Part shown: positions 42,307 to 53,240 of the stretch, in pieces
How the letters are laid out: every line of letters starts with the position of its first letter
Position numbering within the stretch: the stretch's first letter is position 1
Source of the DNA: Paraburkholderia nodosa DSM 21604
GTDB taxonomy: Bacteria; Pseudomonadota; Gammaproteobacteria; Burkholderiales; Burkholderiaceae
Assembly: GCF_000519185.1 (NCBI RefSeq)
Contig: NZ_JAFA01000007.1
Coordinates: 62,001 to 126,000 of the forward strand
Direction: 5' to 3'
Length of the DNA: 64,000 bases
The notes under the pieces: generated by a model
The model's input: only the letters and a program-made list of their open reading frames with translations
Told to the model about the DNA's origin: nothing
Databases searched by the model: none
Position numbers and translations under genes: made by a program

Positions 42307-43137
42307 ATGACTGATGAATCAACGAACCGCGCCACGGACCGAGCCACGACAAGCGGCGCGCCCGGCGAGCTGGTGCTGAGCCTGCGCGGCATCTCGAAGC
42401 ACTTCGGTGCGGTTTCGGCCCTCACGGATATCGAGCTCGACGTGCATGCGGGCGAGGTGGTCGCCCTCGTCGGCGACAACGGTGCGGGCAAATCGACGCT
42501 CGTGAAGATTCTTGCGGGCGTGCACCAGCCGAGCGCCGGAACGATCACGTTTCGCGGCCAGCCGGTGAACCTGTCCGATCCGGGCACGGCGCTCGACCTG
42601 GGGATCGCGACGGTGTTCCAGGACCTCGCGCTGTGCGAGAACCTCGATGTCGTGGCGAACATCTTCCTCGGCCGCGAGTTGAGCCCTTACCGGCTCGACG
42701 AGGTCACGATGGAAGTGAAGGCCTGGACGCTCCTCAACGAGCTTTCGGCGCGCATTCCCAGCGTGCGCGACGTGGTCGCCTCGCTCTCGGGCGGCCAGCG
42801 TCAGACCGTGGCGATAGCACGTTCGCTGCTGCTCGACCCGAAGCTCATCATGCTCGACGAACCGACCGCCGCGCTCGGCGTGGCCCAGACCGCCGAGGTG
42901 CTGAACCTGATCGAGCGCGTGCGCGAGCGCGGGCACGCCGTCATCATGATCAGCCACAACATGGAAGACGTGCGCGCCGTGGCCGACCGCATCGTCGTGC
43001 TGCGCCTCGGCCGCAACAACGGGATTTTCTATCCCGACTCATCCAACGCCGAACTCGTGGCGGCGATCACCGGGGCGACGGAAAACGCGGTGTCGCGCCG
43101 CGCGGGCCGCCGCCAGGCGCAACAGGACGTCCAGTGA
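42307..43137 (+). CDS. Sugar ABC transporter ATP-binding protein (single-domain)
   Basis: 276 residues. Walker A is GDNGAGKSTLVK, the signature is LSGGQRQTVAIARSLL, and Walker B is LIMLDEPTAAL, with a switch His in MISHNMEDV. The length shows one nucleotide-binding domain, as in FrcA-type fructose transporters, rather than the double domain (about 500) of RbsA or XylG; a homodimer is expected. It drives import through the permease encoded next. A repeated RRAGRRQAQQ basic tail ends the protein. The gap before the next gene is only 11 bases, so the genes form one operon. Confidence 0.92.
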   Translation: MTDESTNRATDRATTSGAPGELVLSLRGISKHFGAVSALTDIELDVHAGEVVALVGDNGAGKSTLVKILAGVHQPSAGTITFRGQPVNLSDPGTALDLGIATVFQDLALCENLDVVANIFLGRELSPYRLDEVTMEVKAWTLLNELSARIPSVRDVVASLSGGQRQTVAIARSLLLDPKLIMLDEPTAALGVAQTAEVLNLIERVRERGHAVIMISHNMEDVRAVADRIVVLRLGRNNGIFYPDSSNAELVAAITGATENAVSRRAGRRQAQQDVQ

Positions 43138-43148
43138 AAGGAACGATC

Positions 43149-44456
43149 ATGAGCAAGACTATCCATGGCGCTCCGCAGCCTGAAACCCCGGACGGCTCGA
43201 AGCCCGAATCGAAGCCGGAGTCGAAGCCATCCACGCTGCTCGACCGCAGCGACGTGCGCGTGAAGCATGCGAGCGGCGTCGGCGAGAGTGTGTCGGCATT
43301 CGTCGATCGCGTGCGCTCGGGCGACCTGGGTTCGCTCCCGGTCATCGCGGGGCTCGTGATCATCTGGACGGTGTTCACGAGCCTGAACCCTGTGTTTCTT
43401 TCCGCCGACAACCTCGTGAACATGCTGTTCGACTGCTCGACGGTCGGCGTCATTTCTCTTGGCATTGTCTGCGTTCTGATGCTCGGGCAGATCGATCTCT
43501 CGGTGGGCTCGATGAGCGGCTTCGCTTCGGCGCTCGTCGGCACGTTGTGGGTCAACGACGGTTGGCCCGTGCTGCTCGCCGTCGTCGCCGCGATTGCGGT
43601 GGGCGCAGTGATCGGTGCGCTGTACGCGCTGCTGCTCAACTGGATAGGCATGCCAAGTTTCGTCTCGACGCTCGCGGGCCTGCTTGCCATCCTCGGCATG
43701 CAGCTCTACGTGCTCGGTTCGACGGGTTCGATCAATTTGCCCTACGGCTCGACGATGGTGAATTTCGGGCAACTGATGGTGATCCCGCCGATCGTCTCGC
43801 ACGTAATCGCGCTGCTGCCCGGTATCGTGCTCCTGCTGCTCGGCATGCGCACGCGCACGCGCCGCCATGCGGCCAGGCTTTCGGCGCCTTCGGTCGCAGG
43901 CCTGCTCGGGCGCGTGGCGGCGCTGACCGTGTTCCTCGAAATCGTCGTGGCTTATCTCAACCGGGGGCGTGGCGTGCCGCTGATGTTCGGCCTCTTTCTG
44001 GGTCTCGCGGTCGTCATGCAGTACGCGCTCACGCGCACGCGCTGGGGCCGTTCGATGCACGCCGTGGGCGGCAATCACGAAGCCGCGCGCCGCGCGGGTA
44101 TCAAGGTCGGCGCGATCTATACGAGCGCCTTCGTGCTGTGCGCGAGCCTGGCCGCGATCGGCGGCGTGCTGACCGCGGCCAGGCTCGCTTCGGCGAGCCA
44201 GCAGGCCGGCACCGGCGACGTGAACCTCAACGCCATCGCGGCAGCCGTGATCGGCGGCACGAGCCTGTTCGGCGGGCGCGGCAGTGCTTGGTCGGCAGTG
44301 CTCGGCATCATCGTGATCCAGTCGATTGCGAGCGGCCTGACGCTGCTGAACCTGTCGTCGTCGCTGCGCTTCATGATTACCGGCGCCGTGCTGGCCATTG
44401 CGGTGATCGTCGATTCGCTCGCCCGCCAGTCGCGTGTTTCGCATGGCCGCGCCTGA
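43149..44456 (+). CDS. Sugar ABC transporter permease (RbsC/FrcC-like)
   Basis: 435 residues from ATG 43149, within an open frame from 42633 that overlaps the ATPase gene and is ignored. About ten helices. The N-terminal 40 residues are cytosolic and low-complexity ([12 protein letters not shown], with a KPES repeat). The permease core follows with [32 protein letters not shown], typical of carbohydrate uptake-2 permeases, and the C-terminal [22 protein letters not shown] is the usual ATPase-coupling region. It forms the channel for the sugar from the binding protein. The length is larger than usual because of an insert near residue 240 and the leader. Confidence 0.9.
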   Translation: MSKTIHGAPQPETPDGSKPESKPESKPSTLLDRSDVRVKHASGVGESVSAFVDRVRSGDLGSLPVIAGLVIIWTVFTSLNPVFLSADNLVNMLFDCSTVGVISLGIVCVLMLGQIDLSVGSMSGFASALVGTLWVNDGWPVLLAVVAAIAVGAVIGALYALLLNWIGMPSFVSTLAGLLAILGMQLYVLGSTGSINLPYGSTMVNFGQLMVIPPIVSHVIALLPGIVLLLLGMRTRTRRHAARLSAPSVAGLLGRVAALTVFLEIVVAYLNRGRGVPLMFGLFLGLAVVMQYALTRTRWGRSMHAVGGNHEAARRAGIKVGAIYTSAFVLCASLAAIGGVLTAARLASASQQAGTGDVNLNAIAAAVIGGTSLFGGRGSAWSAVLGIIVIQSIASGLTLLNLSSSLRFMITGAVLAIAVIVDSLARQSRVSHGRA

Positions 44457-44490
44457 GGCGTCGGCACCTGATTCAAGGAGAAAGTCACCC

Positions 44491-45219
44491 ATGTCTGAAT
44501 CGATCAAGGGAAAGGTCGCCGCCATTACGGGTGCGGCGTCCGGCATCGGCTTCGCGTGCGCGCGCGCGTTCGTGGACGAAGGCGCGAAAGTCGTGCTGAT
44601 CGACCGCGCAGAGGACCGGCTCGCGAAATGTTGCGCGGAACTGGGGCCCAATGCGCTGCCGCTCGCCATGGACCTGCTCAACCCGGCGGACTATGCGGCC
44701 ATGCTGCCCAGGATCCTCGACCTCGCAGGCGGCCTCGACATCTTCCACGCCAACGCGGGCGCGTATATCGGCGGCGAGGTGGCGAACGGCAATCCCGACG
44801 AGTGGGACCGCATGCTCAGCCTGAACATCAACGCCGCGTTTCGCTCGGTGCATGCGGTGCTGCCGCACATGATCGCGCAGAAGGCGGGCGATATCGTTTT
44901 CACGAGTTCGGTGGCGGGCGTCGTGCCGGTGGTGTGGGAGCCCATTTACACGGCCTCGAAGTTCGCGGTGCAGGCCTTTACGCACACCGTGCGCCGCCAG
45001 GTCGCGAAGCACGGCGTGCGCGTGGGCGCGGTGCTGCCGGGCCCCGTGGTCACGGCCTTGCTCGACGACTGGCCCAAGGCGAAGATGGACGAAGCGCTGG
45101 CCCAGGGCAGTCTCATGCAGCCGAAGGAAGTGGCCGATTGCGTAGTATTCATGCTCACGCGGCCGCGCAACGTCACCATTCGCGACCTCGTGATCCTGCC
45201 GAACAGTGTCGATTTGTAA
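44491..45219 (+). CDS. Short-chain dehydrogenase, ribitol 2-dehydrogenase-like
   Basis: 242 residues from ATG 44491 with AAGGAGA upstream. The N-terminal cofactor motif is [14 protein letters not shown], and the catalytic pair is Tyr153 and Lys157 in [11 protein letters not shown], with a Ser in [10 protein letters not shown]. The middle [19 protein letters not shown] resembles ribitol or sugar-alcohol dehydrogenases of soil bacteria. Here it is likely to oxidize a pentitol (ribitol, D-arabinitol or xylitol) to a 2-ketopentose for the kinase downstream. It sits between the permease and an FGGY kinase gene (18-base gap), as in pentitol operons. The exact polyol is not settled. Confidence 0.85.
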   Translation: MSESIKGKVAAITGAASGIGFACARAFVDEGAKVVLIDRAEDRLAKCCAELGPNALPLAMDLLNPADYAAMLPRILDLAGGLDIFHANAGAYIGGEVANGNPDEWDRMLSLNINAAFRSVHAVLPHMIAQKAGDIVFTSSVAGVVPVVWEPIYTASKFAVQAFTHTVRRQVAKHGVRVGAVLPGPVVTALLDDWPKAKMDEALAQGSLMQPKEVADCVVFMLTRPRNVTIRDLVILPNSVDL

Positions 45220-45237
45220 CCCCATAGTCAACGAGCC

Positions 45238-46866
45238 ATGACCTCAAATAACCAGGCCGGCGGCGCGCGCCATACCGTCGGCGTCGATGTGGGCACGGGC
45301 AGCGCCCGCGCCGGCATTTTCGATTCCGCTGGACGCATGGTGGCGTCGGCGAAACACGACATCAGCGTGTTTCACGAGAGCGGCGCGATCGTCGAGCAAT
45401 CGAGCACGCAGATCTGGGACGCCGTGTGCCAGGCCGTGAAGGAGGCGCTCGCGCAGGCCGCGATCGCGCCGGAGCAGATTGCCGGCATCGGCTTCGACGC
45501 CACCTGTTCGCTCGTCGTGCTGGGCGAGGGCGGCACGCCGCTGCCCGTTGGGCCCTCCGAAGTGGCCGAGCGCGACATCATCGTGTGGATGGACCATCGC
45601 GCCGTGGAGCAAGCCGAGCGCATTAACGCCACGGGCCACGATGTGCTGCGCTTCGTGGGCGGCAAGATCTCTCCCGAGATGGAAACGCCCAAGCTGCTGT
45701 GGCTGCTGGAAAACCGGCCCGAGGTGTTCGCCGCGGCCTGGCAGTTCTTCGACCTGACCGACTTCCTCACGTGGCGCGCCACGGGCGATCTTTCGCGCTC
45801 GACCTGCACCGTGACGTGCAAGTGGACCTATCTCGCGCACGAGCAGCGCTGGGACGAGAGCTACTTCCGCACTGTGGGCCTTGGCGTGCTTGCCGACGAA
45901 GGTTTCGCGCGCATCGGCCGCACGATGGTCGAGCCGGGCACGCCGCTCGGCAGCGGGCTCACGCCCGAGGCCGCCGCGCAGCTCGGCCTGCGCGCGGGCA
46001 CCGCCGTCGCGACGGGCGTGATCGACGCGCACGCGGGCGGCATCGGCACGGTCGGCGCGCAAGGGCAACCCGAGGCGTGCCTCGCGTATGTGTTCGGCAC
46101 CTCGTCATGCACGATGACGACCACGCGCGACCCCGTGTTCGTGCCCGGCGTGTGGGGGCCGTACTACGCGGCGATGGTGCCCGGGGCGTGGCTCAACGAA
46201 GGCGGGCAGTCGGTGGCGGGCGCGGCGATCGAGCGCTTGCTCACAATGCATCCGCTCGCCACGCAAGCCGCGAGCCGCGCGGCGAGCGAAGGCCAGTCGC
46301 TGCCGACGATGCTTGCCGGGCTGGCGGTTCAGGCTGGGCAGGGTGAGTCGGGCGCGGTGCGACTCGCGCACGATCAGGGCCTGCACGTCGTGCCGGAATT
46401 CCTCGGCAACCGCGCGCCGTTTGCCGATCCGCACGCGCGGGCCGTCATCGCGGGACTCGGCATGGAGACGGACATGGAGAGCCTCGTCGCGCTCTATGTC
46501 GCGGGCATTGGCAGCATCGGCTATGGGCTGCGGCAGATCATCGAGGTGCAGGCCCAGGCGGGCGCGCCGATCGAGCAGGTCGTGATCAGCGGCGGCGCGG
46601 GGCGGCTCGACCTCGTGCGCCAACTGCTTGCGGACGCAACGGGCAAGCCCGTGCTGGCCACCCACGCCGAGGAGCCCGTATTGCTGGGCGCGGCCATGCT
46701 GGGTGCCGTGGCTGGCGGCCTATACGACAACGTGCGCGAGGCGATGGCCGCGATGTCGCAGATCAGCAAGGTCTACGCACCGGCCACGGGCGAGATCGCG
46801 GCGCTGCACGAAGCGCGTTATCGCGCGTTCACGCAGTTGCAGGACGTGGCGCGCGCGATCCGCTAA
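45238..46866 (+). CDS. FGGY-family pentulose kinase (probable D-ribulokinase)
   Basis: 542 residues. The N-terminal ATPase core starts with TVGVDVGTGSARAGIFDSAG, followed by IAGIGFDATCSLVVLGEGG and the DLTDFLTWRATGDLSRSTCTVTCKW segment of FGGY-family 5-carbon kinases. The C-terminal half has VISGGAGRLDLVRQLLADATGKPV and the adenine pocket. The length (540-560) matches the ribulokinase group rather than xylulokinase (about 500). In this operon it would phosphorylate the ketopentose made by the dehydrogenase, giving ribulose 5-phosphate or a similar product for the pentose phosphate pathway. Overlap is nil: 18 bases after the dehydrogenase, and it converges with the Bcr/CflA gene 18 bases downstream. 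Confidence 0.9.
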   Translation: MTSNNQAGGARHTVGVDVGTGSARAGIFDSAGRMVASAKHDISVFHESGAIVEQSSTQIWDAVCQAVKEALAQAAIAPEQIAGIGFDATCSLVVLGEGGTPLPVGPSEVAERDIIVWMDHRAVEQAERINATGHDVLRFVGGKISPEMETPKLLWLLENRPEVFAAAWQFFDLTDFLTWRATGDLSRSTCTVTCKWTYLAHEQRWDESYFRTVGLGVLADEGFARIGRTMVEPGTPLGSGLTPEAAAQLGLRAGTAVATGVIDAHAGGIGTVGAQGQPEACLAYVFGTSSCTMTTTRDPVFVPGVWGPYYAAMVPGAWLNEGGQSVAGAAIERLLTMHPLATQAASRAASEGQSLPTMLAGLAVQAGQGESGAVRLAHDQGLHVVPEFLGNRAPFADPHARAVIAGLGMETDMESLVALYVAGIGSIGYGLRQIIEVQAQAGAPIEQVVISGGAGRLDLVRQLLADATGKPVLATHAEEPVLLGAAMLGAVAGGLYDNVREAMAAMSQISKVYAPATGEIAALHEARYRAFTQLQDVARAIR

Positions 46867-46884
46867 TGGCTTGACCGTAGCGGC

Positions 46885-48153
46885 TCACGCCGCCTCGCCG
46901 CTGCGCGGCGCGAGCGCGGCGGCGGCAGCCTGACTCTGCGCGAGGTGGCGCAGCAGTTTCGTCACCATCACGACGACGGTGAGCGCGAGCAGCACGAAGA
47001 ACACCGCGAGCGGCGTGAGCACGTGCACGGAGACGAAACCGGCCAGCCCCATCATCGCCGAGGAAACGAGCAGCAGCGCGCAGCCGAGAATCGCGCTCGT
47101 CAAACCCGCGATATGCGGGAACAGCGAATTGCCCTTGGCCATCAGCGTGGGGTACATCGCACCCGCGCACAGACCCATCACGAGTACCGGAACGGCAAGC
47201 GTCCACACGCGCAGGCCCACCGTGAGCGCGAGCACGAGCATGGCGATGGCCGCGCCCGCCATCACGCGCGCCCCCACGCGCAGACGTTGTTCCGGGGTGG
47301 GCAGGCGCGGGCCGTGCAGCCGGTTCGAGAGGCCGCCCAGGAAATACATCAGGCCGATGCCGAGCGCGAGATAGCCGAAGAAGGTGGGCGGCCTGTGCAG
47401 CGTGTTCTGCACCATGAACGGCCCGACGACATTGAAGACGAGCAGGATGCTGTAGCACAGGCCCTGGGCCAGAAAGCAGCTCTGGAACACCGGGCTCGCG
47501 AGCACCTTGCCCGCGTTCGCGATGAGCGTGCGTGGTTCCAGATGCACCGGTTGCCGCAAGGTTTCGCGAAAGCGCCACAGCAGCGCCCACATCACCAGCG
47601 AATACACGAGCAGGAACACGAGGCAGGCCTTCCAGCCGAACAGCTCCTGCAGATGCGCGCCGATCACCGGCGCGATGATCGGCGCGAGCCCCCATGTAAT
47701 CGACATGTAGGTGAACGCGTGCATGAGCGCGGTGCCCACGAACGAGTCGGTGATGATGGCTTTCGCGAGCAGATTGGTCGCGGCGATGCCGAAGCCCTGC
47801 AGGCAGCGCGCCAGCACGAAGGTTTCCAGATTGGGCGCGGCGAGCGAGAGCAGACAGCCGACCGTATAGATCACGAGGCCGAAGGCCAGCACGCGCTTGC
47901 GCCCGAGGGCGTCGGAAATCGGCCCGAAGATGAGCTGGCCGAGGGCGTAGGCGGCGAGATAAACGGACACGCTCGACTGGATCGCCTGCGGCGACGTCGC
48001 GAAGTAGCGCGCCATGGCCGGCAGCGCGGGCACGTAGATGTCGATGGCGAGCTGTCCGGCGGAGGCGAACAGGCAGATCAGGAACAGCAGGAAGCGCGGC
48101 GAGTTCGCCGGGGGGGCGGCGGTGGCTGGACGTTCGGGCAGATCGTGGGTCAT
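46885..48153 (-). CDS. Bcr/CflA-type multidrug efflux MFS transporter
   Basis: 422 residues from ATG 48153. The open frame to 48411 gives an Arg-rich leader without a ribosome site, so it is dropped. About 12 helices. The first region LLFLICLFASAGQLAIDIYVPALPAMARYF and QLIFGPISDALGRKRVLAFGLVIYTVGCLLSL are typical of Bcr/CflA drug exporters (sulfonamide, bicyclomycin or chloramphenicol). The gene is alone, convergent with the pentitol operon and divergent from a small ORF. No regulator is adjacent. The substrate is unknown. Confidence 0.88.
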   Translation of the reverse strand: MTHDLPERPATAAPPANSPRFLLFLICLFASAGQLAIDIYVPALPAMARYFATSPQAIQSSVSVYLAAYALGQLIFGPISDALGRKRVLAFGLVIYTVGCLLSLAAPNLETFVLARCLQGFGIAATNLLAKAIITDSFVGTALMHAFTYMSITWGLAPIIAPVIGAHLQELFGWKACLVFLLVYSLVMWALLWRFRETLRQPVHLEPRTLIANAGKVLASPVFQSCFLAQGLCYSILLVFNVVGPFMVQNTLHRPPTFFGYLALGIGLMYFLGGLSNRLHGPRLPTPEQRLRVGARVMAGAAIAMLVLALTVGLRVWTLAVPVLVMGLCAGAMYPTLMAKGNSLFPHIAGLTSAILGCALLLVSSAMMGLAGFVSVHVLTPLAVFFVLLALTVVVMVTKLLRHLAQSQAAAAALAPRSGEAA

Positions 48154-48367
48154 GACAGCTTGAAGAGGGCGGATTCCGGTGCGGCGGCGCGGGAGCGATC
48201 GAGCTGCAGGTTCGGAAAGCGTGTTCGGATCACGAACATAGCGTCCGGCGCGGCGGCGTAGGCGCGTATTGTGCCCGTTATCGCCGACTTCCGTGCGACG
48301 CCCCTCGCAGGCGCGGCGCTTGCTGGATATCTGCATACCTCGCCCCAGGAATACGCGGAGTGCCGAC

Positions 48368-48631
48368 ATGCCAGAGAAAAGGCCGAAAGAGGCCGTGCGC
48401 CGCCCGACCACCGCGGAAGACTACGAAGTCTTCTGCGGCGAGCAGATCGACGGCGCGGGCCGCTACTACGGATTGCTGCGTATTCGCCGCAAGACCGATG
48501 GGCGGCTCATCTATCCGTTCGACGGCTGTCCGCGTCCGGGGCCGTGCGCCACGGGGCCGCTGGCCAGGCAACAGGCACTCGCGCTCGCGGATGAGCTGAT
48601 TCGCGCGGACATTGCCATGCCCGAAGGGTGA
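48368..48631 (+). CDS. Small conserved protein, unknown function (DUF6723-like)
   Basis: 87 residues from ATG 48368, with GGAG at 48357-48360, 7 bases upstream. The longer frame from 48269 has no support. The central AEDYEVFCGEQIDGAGRYYGLLRIRRKTDGRLIYPFDGCPRPGPC looks like a compact beta-rich domain found in short Burkholderiaceae proteins, possibly DUF6723; I cannot verify this. Function unknown. It is convergent with the Kelch protein gene. Confidence 0.6.
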   Translation: MPEKRPKEAVRRPTTAEDYEVFCGEQIDGAGRYYGLLRIRRKTDGRLIYPFDGCPRPGPCATGPLARQQALALADELIRADIAMPEG

Positions 48632-48668
48632 GCCGGCCCTGCCTGCCGGAGGCGGAGCACGCCCAGGC

Positions 48669-49784
48669 TCAAAGCGAAAACACTTCGTGCACCGAAGTCT
48701 GAAACACGCCGCCATTCATGGGGCCGCCGCCCGCCACGTGAATCGCATCGCCCACGACCGCCGCGCCCATGCCATGACGCGGCGTGAGCATGGGCGCATA
48801 GGCCTGCCATGAATCGGTGGCCGGGTCGTAGCCCTCGTTCTGCCCGAATACGCGCCGCGTGCCTTCTCCCTCCATGCAGAAGAACCGTCCCCGCCACGCC
48901 GCGCCGCCGTGACCGGAGCGCGGCGTGGGCATGGGCGCGCGTTCTTCCCAGGCGTCGCGCTTCGCGTCGTAGGCCACGTGCATGCCGGTGTTGAAGTCGA
49001 ACGTATCCATGCGCCCGCCGGCCACGAGTATCCAGCCCGCTAGCGAGACGGCCGCTGTGTGGTCGCGCGGCCCGGGAATGGGCGCGAGCGTCTTCCAGCT
49101 GTCGCTCTGCGGGTCGTACGCCTCGTGCCAGTCCACCGAGCGCGTGTCGCGGCCGCCGATCGCGTGCAGCATGCCGTCGTGCGCCACGACGGAGATCGCG
49201 CCGCGCGAGCCGCGCGAAAGCGGGTGAATTGCGTGCCAGCGGTCGTCGGCCACGACATAGGCGTAGCAGTCGGGCACGGCAATGCGGTTCTGCTCGACGA
49301 AGCCGCCCATCGCATAGACCACGCCGTCGAGCGCCGCCACGCCGATATGATTCGCGCCGCGCGGAACGGGCGCGGCGTTGCGCCAGGCGCCGCGCGCCGC
49401 ATCGAATACGTGGTGATAAGGGCGCGCGACCTGGCCCGCACCGTAGCCGCCGATCACATGCATGCGCTCGCCCTCGCTCGTCGCCCATGCCATTTCGCTG
49501 CGCGGCAGCGGCAAGGGCGCGGCCGTGGCCCACGCGCCTTGCGGCGTGGCGCGCGGCGCGCTCGAGTAGAAGAAGCGCTGTGTGAATGCTGCGGGCGGCA
49601 GCTGCGTGGCGTTGGGGTCGCGCAGGCTCGCGTAGAGCCCGCCGCGCTGGGCCGTTTGCATCGCTTGCGGGTCTTCGGGCATGGCCTGCATGTCCTCTGC
49701 AGCCATCGCACCGCGCTGCGCGTACCAGGCGGTGCTGCCCGCGGCGAGGCTCAGTTCGAGGAAGCGGCGACGGGAAAGCGGCAT
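48669..49784 (-). CDS. Tat-exported Kelch-repeat protein
   Basis: 371 residues from ATG 49784; a longer frame to 49871 exists but lacks a ribosome site. The N-terminus SRRRFLELSLAAGSTAWYAQRG is a twin-arginine signal peptide with cleavage near AMA. The mature protein is a six-bladed Kelch propeller with repeats such as GGYGAGQVARPYHHVFDAARGAWRNAAPVPR, AMGGFVEQNRIAVPDCYAYV and GGRDTRSVDWHEAYDPQSDSWKTLAPIPGPRDH. Tat export implies folding or cofactor loading in the cytoplasm. No catalytic residues are known. It may be a periplasmic binding or scaffold protein. It lies alone, divergent from a cysteine desulfurase gene. Confidence 0.85.
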   Translation of the reverse strand: MPLSRRRFLELSLAAGSTAWYAQRGAMAAEDMQAMPEDPQAMQTAQRGGLYASLRDPNATQLPPAAFTQRFFYSSAPRATPQGAWATAAPLPLPRSEMAWATSEGERMHVIGGYGAGQVARPYHHVFDAARGAWRNAAPVPRGANHIGVAALDGVVYAMGGFVEQNRIAVPDCYAYVVADDRWHAIHPLSRGSRGAISVVAHDGMLHAIGGRDTRSVDWHEAYDPQSDSWKTLAPIPGPRDHTAAVSLAGWILVAGGRMDTFDFNTGMHVAYDAKRDAWEERAPMPTPRSGHGGAAWRGRFFCMEGEGTRRVFGQNEGYDPATDSWQAYAPMLTPRHGMGAAVVGDAIHVAGGGPMNGGVFQTSVHEVFSL

Positions 49785-50104
49785 GGCGAACCTCGCGGAG
49801 GTGGGCGGGAGACGGCATCGGACGCGCTTTTTTCGGGCGTTTTTCTCACTCGCGCGGCGCGCAGTGGACACGGTACTCGCTTACGCTGTCGCCCACCTTG
49901 CGTGAGTGTGCACGCTCGATTGAGGGTGCAATCGGCTCCGCATCGCCACGCTGCATCGTCGTGCGTGCCGAGAATTTCATTTCGCGACAGGCCGGTCGAG
50001 GAGAAATGGATACTCCTCTCTTTGGAGAATCCGCTTAATTTTGGAACCATTTTTTAGCGCCCGACGCGTAGCATTTTCGACATTCCGTTGTGCGAGAAAC
50101 GAAG
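49785..50104. other. Intergenic region between the Kelch and cysteine desulfurase genes
   Basis: About 320 bases with no convincing gene. It must hold the promoters of two divergent genes. The segment 50010-50060 is AT-rich (TTAATTTTGG and ATTTTTTAG) and could carry a promoter for the desulfurase gene, but no clear -35/-10 pair or operator palindrome was found. Confidence 0.5.
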
Positions 50105-51280
<1,176 letters not shown>

Positions 51281-51317
51281 TCCCGGCGGTCAAGGTCACG
51301 ATGAACATCGAAACCCG

Positions 51318-52124
51318 ATGATCGTTTCACTCGTACTCGGCGCCATGATCGGCGCGTTGCTGGGACTCACGGGCGCAGGCGGCGGCATTCTCGCCGTGCC
51401 GGCGATCGTGGTGGGAATGGGCTGGCCCATGCAGCAGGCCACGCCGGTCGCCTTGATCGCCGTGGCGAGCAGCGCGGGGATCGGCGCGCTCGAAGCCTTC
51501 CGCAACCGCCTCGTGCGCTATCGCGCAGCGTTCTGCATGGCGCTCGCGGGCGTGCCGACCACGTGGCTCGGCGTGCGCCTCGCTCAAGCCATGCCGCAAC
51601 GCCTGCTGCTCGCGCTCTTTGCCGGCGTGATGCTGTTCGTGGCCGGGCGGCTGCTGCGTCAGACCATCGGGAAAAAGCGCGCGCTGCCCGAAGCGTCGCC
51701 GCTTTGCGTGGGCCGCGTCAATCCCGACACCGGCCGCCTCGTGTGGTCGAAGGCGACGGCGCTCGCGCTGGCATCGACCGGCGCGTTGACGGGACTGATG
51801 ACGGGCCTGCTCGGCGTGGGCGGCGGCTTCATCATCGTGCCCATGCTGCGCAAGCTCACGAACATCTCCATGCACGGCATCGTCGCGACGTCGTTGATGG
51901 TCATCGCGCTCGTGGGCTCCGGCGGCGTGGTGGCGACGGTGCTGCACGGCGTGCCGCTGCGGCTCGACCTCACGCTGTGGTTCAGCGTTGCGACCGTCGC
52001 CGGCATGATGCTGGGGCGTCACGTTTCGCACCGCGTTTCCTCGCGGCATACGCAGATGGGCTTCGCCGGCATTCTGGTGTGCGTGGCGTGCGGCATGCTC
52101 GCCAAGGTGGCGCTCGGCTACTGA
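51318..52124 (+). CDS. TauE/SafE-family sulfite/sulfonate exporter-like permease
   Basis: 268 residues from ATG 51318. About eight helices in two repeats, each with a GLTGAGGGILAVPAIV- or GLLGVGGGFIIVPML-type glycine-rich motif characteristic of TauE/SafE proteins (SSG/G signature). Members move sulfite, sulfoacetate or other organosulfur anions. The gene is next to the cysteine desulfurase gene (37 bases), so the pair may connect to sulfur handling. The ribosome site is poor, and translation may depend on coupling. It converges with the LysR gene at 52154 (stop codons about 30 bases apart). Confidence 0.85.
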   Translation: MIVSLVLGAMIGALLGLTGAGGGILAVPAIVVGMGWPMQQATPVALIAVASSAGIGALEAFRNRLVRYRAAFCMALAGVPTTWLGVRLAQAMPQRLLLALFAGVMLFVAGRLLRQTIGKKRALPEASPLCVGRVNPDTGRLVWSKATALALASTGALTGLMTGLLGVGGGFIIVPMLRKLTNISMHGIVATSLMVIALVGSGGVVATVLHGVPLRLDLTLWFSVATVAGMMLGRHVSHRVSSRHTQMGFAGILVCVACGMLAKVALGY

Positions 52125-52153
52125 CCGGATCGCGCCTTGCGCCCGCGCTGCCC

Positions 52154-53104
52154 TCAACCGGCCTGGGCGAGAAAGAGGCGGATTTCGTCGGCGAGCCAGT
52201 CTCGCACGGCACGCACCTTGGGGTCGTCGCGGCTGCCGATGCGGTAGACGAGGTCATGGCCGCGCTCGGACTCGAGACGCAACTGCGGGAACGGCGCGAC
52301 GAGCCGACCGGCCGCGATATCGTCCGCCACGATCACGCTGCGCCCCAGCGCCACGCCTTCGCCGCGGATTGCCGCCTCGATCGCGAGACTCCCATGGCTG
52401 TAGGCCGTGCCGCGATCGCTGCGCACGCCGCTCAACCCCGCCAGCGCCAGCCATTGCTCCCAGTTCGCGAGCATGCCGCCCTCGTGCAGCAAGGTGCAGC
52501 GCGCGAGACTCTCGACCGATGCCATGCCGCCGATCTTCGCCCGATAGTCAGCACTGCAAACCGGCGTCACGGTCTCGTCCAGAATGCGCTCGGCCAGCAC
52601 GCGCGGATAGCGTCCGCTGCCGTAGCGAATCGCCACATCGACATCCGAGTCGTTGAGATCGACGTATTTGTCGGTCACGTCGAGGTGGACGTCGAGTTCC
52701 GGATGGCGTGTCTTGAGGCGATGCAGGCGCGGCGCGAGCCAACGGTTCGCGAAGGACACGCTGGCGTTGATCTTCAGGCGCGTGACGCTGTCGTGCGTGC
52801 GCAGGCGCTCGGACTCCTTGGTCAATTCCGCGAGCGCGCGGTTCACGGCCAGCAGGAACTCGGCGCCTGCCTCGGTCAGGACGATGCGCCGCGTGAGCCG
52901 CTGGAACAAGGCCACGCCCAGATGGCTTTCGAGCGTCTTGATGTGCCGGCTCACCGCGCCGTGCGTGACGTGCAGTTCCTGCGCCGCCTGCGTCATGCTG
53001 AGGAGCCGCCCGGTGGCTTCGAAGGCGCGCAGGGTTTGCAGCGGGGGAAGGCGGTCGAACATGGAGCCGGGTGCGTGCGTCACGTGTGAGTTTTTCTCAC
53101 GCAT
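52154..53104 (-). CDS. LysR-family regulator, GcvA-like
   Basis: 316 residues from ATG 53104; an internal ATG 53062 starting MFDRLPPLQTLRAFEATGR is an equally plausible start. The helix-turn-helix is LLSMTQAAQELHVTHGAVSRHIKTLESHLGVALFQRLTRRIVLTEAGAEFL. The C-terminal domain has SVSFANRWLAPRLHRLKTRHPELDVHLDVTDKYVDLNDSDVDVAIRYG and TLLHEGGMLANWEQWLALAG, typical of the GcvA subgroup. A GACAAA-N3-TTTGTC dyad lies right before the start. It is divergent from a membrane protein gene (53241), its probable target; convergent with the TauE-like gene. Confidence 0.88.
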   Translation of the reverse strand: MREKNSHVTHAPGSMFDRLPPLQTLRAFEATGRLLSMTQAAQELHVTHGAVSRHIKTLESHLGVALFQRLTRRIVLTEAGAEFLLAVNRALAELTKESERLRTHDSVTRLKINASVSFANRWLAPRLHRLKTRHPELDVHLDVTDKYVDLNDSDVDVAIRYGSGRYPRVLAERILDETVTPVCSADYRAKIGGMASVESLARCTLLHEGGMLANWEQWLALAGLSGVRSDRGTAYSHGSLAIEAAIRGEGVALGRSVIVADDIAAGRLVAPFPQLRLESERGHDLVYRIGSRDDPKVRAVRDWLADEIRLFLAQAG

Positions 53105-53112
53105 TATATGAC

Positions 53113-53127
53113 GACAAATGGTTTGTC
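53113..53127. promoter_or_regulatory. Candidate LysR operator dyad
   Basis: GACAAA-TGG-TTTGTC (53113-53127) is 8 bases before the LysR start in the divergent spacer. It has LysR-box symmetry and could give autoregulation and control of the 53241 gene. Confidence 0.4.
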
Positions 53128-53240
53128 AGACACGTTGACGGCATTCAATATGGGCATAAAGCCGCAGGACGTAACGTAACCAGTGCTACGCCCGCGGCGC
53201 ATTCCTGACAGTTGGCATTCTCCGAATTGCGTCGCTCATC

